This document shows positions 1 through 5,573 of a stretch of DNA of 8,943 bases, one piece after another. Origin of the DNA: an uncultured Ruminococcus sp. (GTDB lineage: Bacteria > Bacillota > Clostridia > Oscillospirales > Ruminococcaceae); NCBI GenBank assembly GCA_937907215.1, contig CALESG010000021.1, positions 1-8,943 of the forward strand. The letters run 5' to 3'. Position numbers and translations under genes: made by a program. The notes below the pieces were generated by a model that saw nothing but the letters and a program-made list of their open reading frames with translations, was not told the DNA's origin and made no database searches. Each line of letters opens with the position of its first letter. The stretch's first letter is position 1.

Positions 1-2139
1 GCCATGTAAAGTAATTTCACCAGTCATAGCAACGTCACTTCTGACAGGTATTCCTGACAATGCAGACACAATAGCTGTAACCATAGTAACACCTGCTGAT
101 GGACCGTCTTTTGGAATCGCTCCTTCTGGTGCGTGAATATGTATATCACGCTTCTCATAGAAATCCGGATTGATATTATATCTTTTAGCGATGCTTCTAA
201 CATAGCTTACAGCAATTTTTGCACTTTCTTTCATAACATCTCCGAGTGAACCAGTTATTTCTACAGCACCCTTTCCGCTTAAATGAATAACTTCAAGCGG
301 CATCAAAACTCCGCCTACAGATGTCCATGCCAGTCCATTTACAAGACCAATAGTATTTTCAGTTGCCTGTTCATCTTGCAGGAATTTTCTTGGGCCAAGA
401 TAACTTTCGATATTTTTGGAAGTAAATATTACCTTCTTCTGTTCTTCTGAAACAATAGCTTTAGCAGCTTTTCGGCAGAGTGACGCAATATATCTTTCAA
501 GTTCACGTACGCCGGATTCCTTTGTATAGCAATCTATAAGATCATATATAGCACTATCTTGAATTTTCATTTGAGAGTTTTTTAATCCGTGCTTCTTAAC
601 TTGTTTTGAAATCAAATGTTCTTTTGCAATATGGAATTTTTCTTCTCTTGTATAACTTCCCAGTTCAATGATCTCCATTCTGTCAAGTAACGGTGCAGGG
701 ATCGTATCAAGTGTGTTTGCAGTAGCAACAAACAACACCTGACTTAAATCAAAAGGAACTTCTACATAATGGTCACGAAATGTTTTATTTTGTTCACTAT
801 CAAGAACTTCCAGCATTGCAGCAGATGGATCGCCCTTGAAATCACTGCTCATTTTATCTATTTCATCAAGCAAAATGAGAGGATTATTTGTACCTGCACG
901 TGTAAGTGCATCTATAATCCTACCTGGCATTGCACCGACATATGTCTTTCTATGACCTCTTATATCAGATTCATCACGAACTCCGCCTAGTGATATTCTT
1001 TCATATTTTCTGCCAAGCGCTTTGGCAATAGAACGTCCTATGGAAGTTTTTCCCACGCCTGGAGGTCCTACAAGACATAAAATCTGTCCAGTAACATCAG
1101 GCATTAAAGCATGAACTGAAATGCTTTCAAGTACACGTTCTTTTACTTTTTGCATACCATAATGATCTTTATTAAGTACATTGCGTGATTTTTCAATATT
1201 TGCCTTTGATTTAGAAGAATTATTCCACGGTAAATCTAAAACCACATCAAGATAACTGCGTATTACAAATGACTCCTGAGATGCAGGCGGCAGTTTACTA
1301 AGACGTTCAGCTTCTTTATATAGCTTATCCGTGTCAACTTCGGAAAGATTAAGTTCTTGAATTTTTTTCATATATTCAAAAGCTTCTTCTTGTTCATCTT
1401 CTTCACCGAGTTGACTTGCAATAGCTCTCATCTGTTCACGAAGATAATATTCACGTTGTCCCTTATCCATATTTTCTTTGGTAAGTTCCTGAATTTCATG
1501 CTCAAGCGTAAGCACTTCAGTTTCTTTTATCAAAAATGAATATAGAAGATTTAATCTTTTAAGAATATTGTTTTCTTCAAGAAGCTTTTGTTTATCGTAA
1601 AAGTCAATGCCTATGTTAAATATAATACTATTGAAAAGTTTATATGGGTCATCTTGGCACATAACAGCGACTATAAGTTCTTTGGGCATACGTGGAAAGA
1701 GCTGGCTGTATTGGTCAAATTGTTTTTTTATTGCACGCATTACAGCTTCTATTTCAACCTGGTCAATTTTTGAACGTGTAGAATATTGTACAGGCAATAC
1801 ATCAGCCGAAATATAATTTGTTCCTATGTTAAGTGTTTCAAGTTTAGCTTTTTGAACTCCTTCAACAAGAATTCGCAGTATCCCCTCTTGAGTTGTAAGT
1901 ATCTGACGAACTTCAGCAATGACTCCGTAACGATAAAGATCCTTCATCTCCGGTTCTTCTATAAAAACATCTTTTTGAGCTGTAAGGAATACCCTTTTGT
2001 CCGATTTATAAGCTGCTTTAATAGCGTTGATAGATTTTTCCCTTGCGACATCAAAGTGCATTACCATTTCGGGAAATACAACCAAACCTCGCATTGCGAC
2101 TAAAGGCAGCCGGCATATGTCTTTTTCATTTATATTCAT
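1..2139 (-). CDS. lon: ATP-dependent protease Lon (3' end cut by window edge)
   Basis: Lon is a cytoplasmic AAA+ serine protease that unfolds and degrades damaged and regulatory proteins. The reverse strand reads open for 713 codons from ATG 2139 to base 1. In order: the N-terminal substrate-binding domain opens with a LPLVAMRGLVVFPEMV stretch (residues 11-26); a charged helical linker follows; the AAA+ module carries Walker A GPPGVGKT (358-365) and Walker B LLDEID (D425, E426); the protease domain has the catalytic serine in KDGPSAGV (S681). These positions lie within two residues of E. coli Lon. The reading frame leaves the window at MTGEITLHG, about ten residues before the expected catalytic lysine, so roughly the last 60-90 residues are missing here. 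The start is supported by GGAAGG upstream (minus strand) and by alignment of the N-terminus. It is transcribed divergently from the HAD gene. No internal stop or frameshift was seen. Identification is very secure. Confidence 0.97.
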   Translation of the reverse strand, partial: MNINEKDICRLPLVAMRGLVVFPEMVMHFDVAREKSINAIKAAYKSDKRVFLTAQKDVFIEEPEMKDLYRYGVIAEVRQILTTQEGILRILVEGVQKAKLETLNIGTNYISADVLPVQYSTRSKIDQVEIEAVMRAIKKQFDQYSQLFPRMPKELIVAVMCQDDPYKLFNSIIFNIGIDFYDKQKLLEENNILKRLNLLYSFLIKETEVLTLEHEIQELTKENMDKGQREYYLREQMRAIASQLGEEDEQEEAFEYMKKIQELNLSEVDTDKLYKEAERLSKLPPASQESFVIRSYLDVVLDLPWNNSSKSKANIEKSRNVLNKDHYGMQKVKERVLESISVHALMPDVTGQILCLVGPPGVGKTSIGRSIAKALGRKYERISLGGVRDESDIRGHRKTYVGAMPGRIIDALTRAGTNNPLILLDEIDKMSSDFKGDPSAAMLEVLDSEQNKTFRDHYVEVPFDLSQVLFVATANTLDTIPAPLLDRMEIIELGSYTREEKFHIAKEHLISKQVKKHGLKNSQMKIQDSAIYDLIDCYTKESGVRELERYIASLCRKAAKAIVSEEQKKVIFTSKNIESYLGPRKFLQDEQATENTIGLVNGLAWTSVGGVLMPLEVIHLSGKGAVEITGSLGDVMKESAKIAVSYVRSIAKRYNINPDFYEKRDIHIHAPEGAIPKDGPSAGVTMVTAIVSALSGIPVRSDVAMTGEITLHG

Positions 2140-2155
2140 TGTTCTATTCCCTTCC

Positions 2156-2190
2156 GCACCACAAAGTAGCTGTATATATACAGTAGGTGC
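2156..2190. promoter_or_regulatory. nested palindrome in the lon 5' leader
   Basis: A perfect 14-bp palindrome, CTGTATATATACAG (2170-2183), sits inside an outer inverted repeat, GCACC (2156-2160) and GGTGC (2186-2190). It lies between the predicted lon transcription start (about 2230) and the ribosome binding site, which follows the outer arm directly on the minus strand. It could be a repressor operator for a dimeric winged-helix regulator, or an RNA stem affecting access to the ribosome binding site. It matches neither the CIRCE nor the CtsR consensus as I know them. The function is inferred. Confidence 0.4.
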
Positions 2191-2236
2191 AACTTCAAAA
2201 TCTCGTCATTTAACTCTTGTTTATTTTAATAAAAAT

Positions 2237-2265
2237 ATTATACTATAAAACGACTTCTTTTTCAA
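2237..2265 (-). promoter_or_regulatory. sigma-A promoter for lon
   Basis: On the minus strand the sequence shows TTGAAA (2265-2260), a 17-bp spacer and TATAAT (2242-2237). It is correctly oriented for lon and gives a leader of about 90 nt. The match is one base off a perfect -35 and exact for the -10. This suggests housekeeping transcription, with any stress control added by the downstream leader palindrome. Confidence 0.8.
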
Positions 2266-2298
2266 GTGGGAATTATAAATATTTATAAATGGAATATA

Positions 2299-2382
2299 AG
2301 AACCCGTATTCATAGAATAATTTATATATCTTTTTGGAAATTTTTTAGCTTACTGCATATATTTTCTATAAATACAGGTTCT
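2299..2382. repeat. 84-bp element with 19-bp inverted repeats between lon and the HAD gene
   Basis: Left arm AGAACCCGTATTCATAGAA (2299-2317) and right arm TTCTATAAATACAGGTTCT (2364-2382) are inverted repeats with two mismatches in 19. Read as minus-strand RNA, both mismatches become G-U pairs, giving an unbroken 19-bp stem. On the plus strand they are C-A mismatches. The 46-bp middle is AT-rich and partly pairs further. The element ends 3 bp before the -35 of the HAD promoter and lies upstream of both divergent promoters. There is no T-tract for termination. It may be a small mobile repeat (MITE-like) or a shared regulatory structure. No clear target-site duplication is visible. Confidence 0.6.
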
Positions 2383-2385
2383 AAC

Positions 2386-2414
2386 TTGACAAGCATTAAT
2401 AAAACGTGTACAAT
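2386..2414 (+). promoter_or_regulatory. sigma-A promoter for the HAD hydrolase operon
   Basis: TTGACA (2386-2391), a 17-bp spacer and TACAAT (2409-2414) lie about 45 bp upstream of the HAD start codon. The expected start of transcription is near 2421, giving a leader of about 40 nt that ends in AAAGGAGA (2443-2450). The boxes are a perfect -35 and a one-mismatch -10. Confidence 0.82.
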
Positions 2415-2459
2415 AATAAATAAGTTTTAGTTGTTATTACATAAAGGAGAGAATATAGC

Positions 2460-3119
2460 ATGATAAAAGGCATTTTATTTGACATGGATGGACTGCTTCT
2501 TGATACAGAAAAGTATTATTTCATGTGTTGGATCAAAAGTGCTGAAGAGTTTGGTTTTTCTATGAAACCACATCATGCACTTGCCATACGCAGTCTTTCT
2601 TCAAAGTATGCTGAACCTTATTTGAAAAAATCACTTGGTGAAGATTTTGATTATTATGCAGTACGTGCAAAACGCAGAGAGCTTGTTCATGATGCAATGC
2701 AGACATATGGGATAAAACTTAAGCCGGGTGTAAACGAGCTTTTAAAATATTGCAAAGAAAATGATATAATTACGGCTGTTGCAACAGCTACACCTACTGA
2801 AAATGCAAAAAAACATCTTGAAAAAATAGGGATCGCAGATATGTTTTTTAAAATAGTAGGTGGAGATTCAATAGAAAATGGCAAGCCGGCACCTGATATA
2901 TATTTAAAAGCAGCACGTGAATTGTGCCTTGAAACTGAAAGCTGCATCGCACTGGAGGATTCACCAAATGGAATTATTGCAGCGTTTTCAGCAGGCTGTA
3001 AACCTATTATGATTCCTGATCTTACAGAACCTACAGAAGAACTAAAGCCTTTGCTTTACGATTGTTTGCCTACTCTTTTTAATGTAATTGATATATTAAA
3101 GAGAGAGAAAGGAGAATAG
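2460..3119 (+). CDS. HAD-superfamily hydrolase (beta-phosphoglucomutase / phosphatase-like)
   Basis: This is a 219-residue cytoplasmic haloacid-dehalogenase-fold enzyme. These use an aspartyl-phosphate intermediate to hydrolyse or move phosphate groups on small metabolites. All four HAD motifs are visible: motif I FDMDG with nucleophile D8 and acid/base D10; motif II around T109 in AVATAT; motif III lysine K142 in GKPAPDIY; motif IV ED (166-167) in ALEDSPNG, which holds magnesium. A helical cap of subclass I lies at about residues 15-85 between motifs I and II, as in PgmB and GPH-type phosphatases. The family is large and its substrates diverse; the sequence does not tell me whether this is a mutase or a sugar- or nucleotide-phosphatase. 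ATG 2460 is preceded by AAAGGAG at good spacing. The next gene starts 1 nt after its stop, so the two are probably translated from one message. Confidence 0.93.
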   Translation: MIKGILFDMDGLLLDTEKYYFMCWIKSAEEFGFSMKPHHALAIRSLSSKYAEPYLKKSLGEDFDYYAVRAKRRELVHDAMQTYGIKLKPGVNELLKYCKENDIITAVATATPTENAKKHLEKIGIADMFFKIVGGDSIENGKPAPDIYLKAARELCLETESCIALEDSPNGIIAAFSAGCKPIMIPDLTEPTEELKPLLYDCLPTLFNVIDILKREKGE

Positions 3120-3120
3120 A

Positions 3121-3387
3121 ATGGCATTGAAATCTGTTTCAAAATATTTTGATATTCCAAAGTTTTATTATTTTGAATCGAAAAATGATTTTAGCGGCAG
3201 CAAAGATCAAACTTTTAATTACAAAATTATTTCAAATGATAATTTAAAAATTAAAATATGGCATGGCTGGATTTGTTCTGAAAAGGCTGAGATAGAAGAT
3301 GAGAAAGAATTTCCGTTTGATCAAAATGGATTTGATGATATGATCAAATGGTTAGATGAGCAATATGAGATGAATTTAAAAAAGTAA
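3121..3387 (+). CDS. small conserved-looking protein of unknown function (88 aa)
   Basis: An 88-residue soluble protein I do not recognise. It has no signal peptide or membrane segment. It is rich in aromatic and charged residues: an FYYF cluster near 15-18, IWHGWIC at 46-52, an acidic stretch at 55-63, and a predicted helical tail (about 70-85, FDDMIKWLDEQYE). The alternation in residues 30-50 suggests beta strands followed by the C-terminal helix. It starts 1 nt after the HAD stop, and its ribosome binding site (AAAGGAG) lies within the end of that gene. A strong terminator follows 15 nt after its stop. These features and its normal codon use argue that it is real and expressed with the HAD enzyme. 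A role tied to that enzyme is only a guess from position. Confidence 0.8.
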   Translation: MALKSVSKYFDIPKFYYFESKNDFSGSKDQTFNYKIISNDNLKIKIWHGWICSEKAEIEDEKEFPFDQNGFDDMIKWLDEQYEMNLKK

Positions 3388-3402
3388 AGTTAATATTATT
3401 AT

Positions 3403-3439
3403 TTAGTGGCAAATGTTACTGTTTGCCACTAATTTTTTT
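3403..3439 (+). terminator. Rho-independent terminator of the HAD operon
   Basis: TTAGTGGCAAA (3403-3413) pairs perfectly with TTTGCCACTAA (3422-3432) across an 8-nt loop, followed by seven T residues (3433-3439). The 11-bp stem and T-run are a classic intrinsic terminator. It separates the HAD unit from the padR promoter 29 bp further on. Confidence 0.92.
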
Positions 3440-3467
3440 AATAAATATAAAAAGTGCAAAATAATGC

Positions 3468-3496
3468 TTGACACATAATACTGTGTGTGATATAGT
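3468..3496 (+). promoter_or_regulatory. sigma-A promoter of the padR operon
   Basis: TTGACA (3468-3473), a 17-bp spacer and TATAGT (3491-3496) give an expected start near 3503, only about 16 nt before the GTG start of padR. The ribosome binding site AAAGGAGGG (3506-3513) is almost at the 5' end of the message. This placement rules out any padR start codon upstream of about 3503, including the in-frame TTG that forms part of the -35 box. Confidence 0.85.
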
Positions 3497-3501
3497 ATTA
3501 T
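3475..3501. promoter_or_regulatory. inverted repeat over the padR promoter, probable auto-operator
   Basis: ATAATACT (3475-3482) and AGTATTAT (3494-3501) are perfect 8-bp inverted arms separated by 11 bp. They cover the promoter spacer and the -10 box, so a bound dimer would block RNA polymerase. PadR proteins commonly repress their own operons through inverted repeats at this place. That this PadR binds here is inferred from position and symmetry. The arms are AT-rich, so some symmetry could be chance. Confidence 0.55.
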
Positions 3502-3518
3502 ACGAAAGGAGGGATTGC

Positions 3519-3827
3519 GTGGATGTTCAGTTAAAACGTGGTCTTTTGGATATCAGTGTTCTTGCAGCTATAAAAAACGAGGATTCATATGGGTATCGTA
3601 TAGTAAAAGATTTAAAACCATATATTGAAATATCTGAATCTACTTTATACCCTATTTTAAGACGGCTTGAATCAAATAATCTTCTATCAGTTCGTTCGGT
3701 TGAACACAATGGAAGATTAAGAAAATATTATCATATAACACCTGCCGGTCTTAAACGTATAGAGGAATTTAAAGAAGAATGGAAAGAAATAGTTTCAATA
3801 TATAAATTTATTATCAGAGAGGATTGA
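3519..3827 (+). CDS. PadR-family transcriptional repressor (GTG start)
   Basis: A 102-residue winged-helix regulator of the short PadR type. Residues 4-18 (QLKRGLLDISVLAAI) and 22-33 (DSYGYRIVKDLK) form the first helices. SESTLYPILRRLE (39-51) is the recognition helix. The wing lies at about 57-73 (HNGRLRKYYHIT), followed by TPAG, and the C-terminal helix (78-99) would be the dimerisation arm. GTG 3519 is chosen as the start because AAAGGAGGG lies 5-6 nt upstream and the promoter -10 is at 3491-3496. The longer in-frame reading from TTG 3468 would begin inside the -35 box. PadR proteins are repressors released by ligands or envelope stress. This one is the first gene of an operon with DUF1700 and DUF4097 proteins, an arrangement repeatedly found in Firmicutes, and it probably represses itself and them. 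The inducing signal is unknown. Confidence 0.92.
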   Translation: MDVQLKRGLLDISVLAAIKNEDSYGYRIVKDLKPYIEISESTLYPILRRLESNNLLSVRSVEHNGRLRKYYHITPAGLKRIEEFKEEWKEIVSIYKFIIRED

Positions 3828-3831
3828 TGTA

Positions 3832-4437
3832 ATGAACAAGCAGGAGTTTCTTGAAAAAATTCGCAATCAACTTGCGGGATTGTCTGAGGATGATATAAAA
3901 AAATCTATTGATTATTATACAGAAATGATTGAAGACAGAATGGAAGAAGGACTTACCGAGGAGGAAGCAGTTAAGGAAATGGGTAAACCAGAAGAAGTCG
4001 CATCGCAAATACTTATGGATACGCCTTTTTCAAAACTTGTTAAGGTCAAAGTAAAACCTAAAAAATCTTTATCGATATTGTCAATAATTTTAATCGTTTT
4101 AGGTTCTCCGGTATGGCTTCCTCTTGTTGCTGCATTTTTTATTATTATACTATCTGTATATATTGTGTTATGGTCGTTTGTTTTAGTGTTTTATTCTGTT
4201 GTCCTTTCTCTTGCAGCTGGTGGTGTTTCAGGTTTGCTTGCAAGTGTGATGATTATGTTTAATGTAGATATATTATGCGGTGTATTTACTTTGGGAGTTG
4301 CTATAGTCTGTGCGGGCTTATCTGTACTTTTATTTTTCGGTTCAAATCAAGTAGTAAAAGGAATATTGTTTTTAAGCAAAAAAATTGCATTAAGCATTAA
4401 ATCTTATTTTATAAAAAGGAGAAATTGTGATGAATAG
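3832..4437 (+). CDS. DUF1700 / HAAS-domain membrane protein
   Basis: This 201-residue protein has a soluble N-terminal helical domain (about 1-65) of the HAAS/DUF1700 type, with the typical pattern NKQEFLEKIRNQL, then YYTEMIEDRMEEGLTEEEAVKEMG, then PEEVA. A multi-pass membrane region follows: hydrophobic helices at roughly 80-101, 102-122, 122-145 and 147-171, with a final shorter segment at 173-190 and a basic tail (KRR). The N-terminal domain is probably cytoplasmic. HAAS-type domains usually sit beside PadR regulators in Firmicutes and are thought to link membrane state to the regulator, but no biochemical activity is established. It starts 4 nt after padR with GAGAGGA inside the end of that gene, and overlaps the next start, so all three are tightly coupled. 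Confidence 0.9.
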   Translation: MNKQEFLEKIRNQLAGLSEDDIKKSIDYYTEMIEDRMEEGLTEEEAVKEMGKPEEVASQILMDTPFSKLVKVKVKPKKSLSILSIILIVLGSPVWLPLVAAFFIIILSVYIVLWSFVLVFYSVVLSLAAGGVSGLLASVMIMFNVDILCGVFTLGVAIVCAGLSVLLFFGSNQVVKGILFLSKKIALSIKSYFIKRRNCDE

Positions 4438-5470
4438 AACTAAAAAAATATGTTTGATAGCATCGGCAATTACTGTTGCAGTGGGTATATGCATTTCTAT
4501 ATTTGTTTGCATAATTACTAATTTTAATCCATATAAAAATGCTGAAGTTAAATTTGATGAAAAAGTGCATTTAATAGATGAGAAATTTGAAAATATTAAG
4601 ATAGATGACACTATGTGTAATATTTTTATAATACCATCTGAAGATGAAGAATGTAAAGTTGTTTGTCATGATGAAGAAAAACGCTATCATACAGTAGAAG
4701 TTGTAAATAATACTCTTACAATAAATTCGGTCGATTCAAGAAAATGGTACGAAGAATTTTATTTTGGATTTACGTTCAGTTGGAATGATTTTATAAGTCT
4801 GAGTATTTATCTTCCGGAGAAAGAATATAAAGAACTCTATATAGATACATTCAGTGGAGATGTTGATATTGCAAGTTCATTTACATTTGCAAATTCTGAA
4901 GTAGAATCAACAAGTGGAGATATAAAATGCAATGCTAAATTTAAAGGTGATGTTAAATTTGATTCAACGAGTGGAGATATAGATCTTTCAAATGTAAGTG
5001 CAAATAATATTTCTGCTTGTACAACTAGCGGAGATATAGCTATTTCAGATATAAGTGCAGATAACATTTCAGCCGATACAACCAGTGGAGAAGTAGAAAT
5101 ATCATCTGTAAACGCAAAAGATAAATTATATGCAGATTCAACAAGCGGAGATGTGAATGTTTTAGATTCTAAAGCTTATGATATTTTCTTGGAAAGCACA
5201 AGCGGAGATGTTGATATGAGGAATACTGTATCACTTGGTGATTTAAAAATAGAAAGTACAAGTGGCGATATAGAATTTTACAGATGTGATGGAAAATCAA
5301 TTGACCTAAATTCTGTAAGCGGAGATATTGAAGGCTCATTTCTCACAGAAAAATTATTTATAACTGATACAACTAGCGGAGAAGTAAATGTGCCAAACTG
5401 CACATCTGATGAACAGTGTAGAATTACTACAACAAGCGGTGATATTGAAGTAACTATTTTAAAATATTAA
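4430..5470 (+). CDS. DUF4097 membrane-anchored beta-solenoid protein (putative adhesin-like)
   Basis: A 346-residue protein with a short basic N-terminus (MNRTKK) and one hydrophobic helix (about 7-30), likely an uncleaved anchor placing the rest outside the membrane. After a less regular domain (35-138) come 11 repeats centred on SGD/SGE, with the serine-glycine at residues 142, 162, 181, 200, 219, 239, 258, 278, 297, 316 and 336. The spacing is always 19 or 20 residues, the mark of a right-handed beta-solenoid as in the DUF4097 family; the final rung ends four residues from the C-terminus region. Family members occur with PadR and DUF1700 proteins, and a DUF4097 domain is found in LiaG of the Lia cell-envelope stress locus. 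The ligand is unknown. ATG 4430 lies 8 nt after GGAG and overlaps the preceding gene by 8 nt; an adjacent GTG at 4427 is the alternative start. There is no LPXTG anchor and no clear terminator after the stop. Confidence 0.9.
   Translation: MNRTKKICLIASAITVAVGICISIFVCIITNFNPYKNAEVKFDEKVHLIDEKFENIKIDDTMCNIFIIPSEDEECKVVCHDEEKRYHTVEVVNNTLTINSVDSRKWYEEFYFGFTFSWNDFISLSIYLPEKEYKELYIDTFSGDVDIASSFTFANSEVESTSGDIKCNAKFKGDVKFDSTSGDIDLSNVSANNISACTTSGDIAISDISADNISADTTSGEVEISSVNAKDKLYADSTSGDVNVLDSKAYDIFLESTSGDVDMRNTVSLGDLKIESTSGDIEFYRCDGKSIDLNSVSGDIEGSFLTEKLFITDTTSGEVNVPNCTSDEQCRITTTSGDIEVTILKY
4847..5449 (+). repeat. degenerate in-gene tandem repeats encoding solenoid rungs
   Basis: Eleven degenerate units of 57 or 60 bp, each with a core like ACAAGTGGAGATAT or ACTAGCGGAGATAT that encodes (S/T)-T-S-G-(D/E)-(I/V). 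The core is conserved at the protein level and varies at synonymous positions (AGT/AGC, GGA/GGC/GGT), whereas the linker between cores differs strongly. This indicates old, selected protein repeats and not a recent slippage array. Confidence 0.85.
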
Positions 5471-5489
5471 AAACAGTTTCATGATTTCA

Positions 5490-5518
5490 TTGACATAAAA
5501 TGTAAAATGTTGTATAAT
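5490..5518 (+). promoter_or_regulatory. perfect-consensus sigma-A promoter of the symporter
   Basis: TTGACA (5490-5495), a 17-bp spacer and TATAAT (5513-5518) match the consensus in every position. Transcription should begin near 5525, with a leader of about 50 nt ending in AAGGAG (5560-5565). Since the preceding operon lacks an evident terminator, some read-through from it is also possible. Confidence 0.88.
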
Positions 5519-5523
5519 AAAAC

Positions 5524-5540
5524 AGTATGTGTATTATACT
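5524..5540. promoter_or_regulatory. inverted repeat at the symporter transcription start, possible operator
   Basis: AGTAT (5524-5528) and ATACT (5536-5540) form inverted arms around a 7-bp centre, at the predicted start of transcription. A perfect consensus promoter would be strongly active, so a repressor site here is plausible. The arms are short and AT-rich, so this is a weak call. Confidence 0.3.
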
Positions 5541-5573
5541 ATATTATTTATTATTTTATAAGGAGATGGAATT

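Noticed and set aside
769..2248. Several plus-strand open frames of 60-105 codons opposite the first gene
   Set aside because: They lie antisense to the long lon frame, have low-complexity or implausible protein composition and no ribosome binding sites.
3468..3518. Longer padR reading from TTG 3468
   Set aside because: This TTG is part of the -35 box, upstream of the predicted transcription start, and the ideal ribosome binding site lies directly before GTG 3519.
4427..4429. GTG start for the DUF4097 gene
   Set aside because: Only one codon upstream of ATG 4430; the ATG has better spacing to GGAG (8 nt against 5). It remains possible.
4847..5449. CRISPR-like or microsatellite array
   Set aside because: The periodic units are in frame, degenerate at synonymous sites and explained by solenoid protein repeats; there are no identical repeats with unique spacers.
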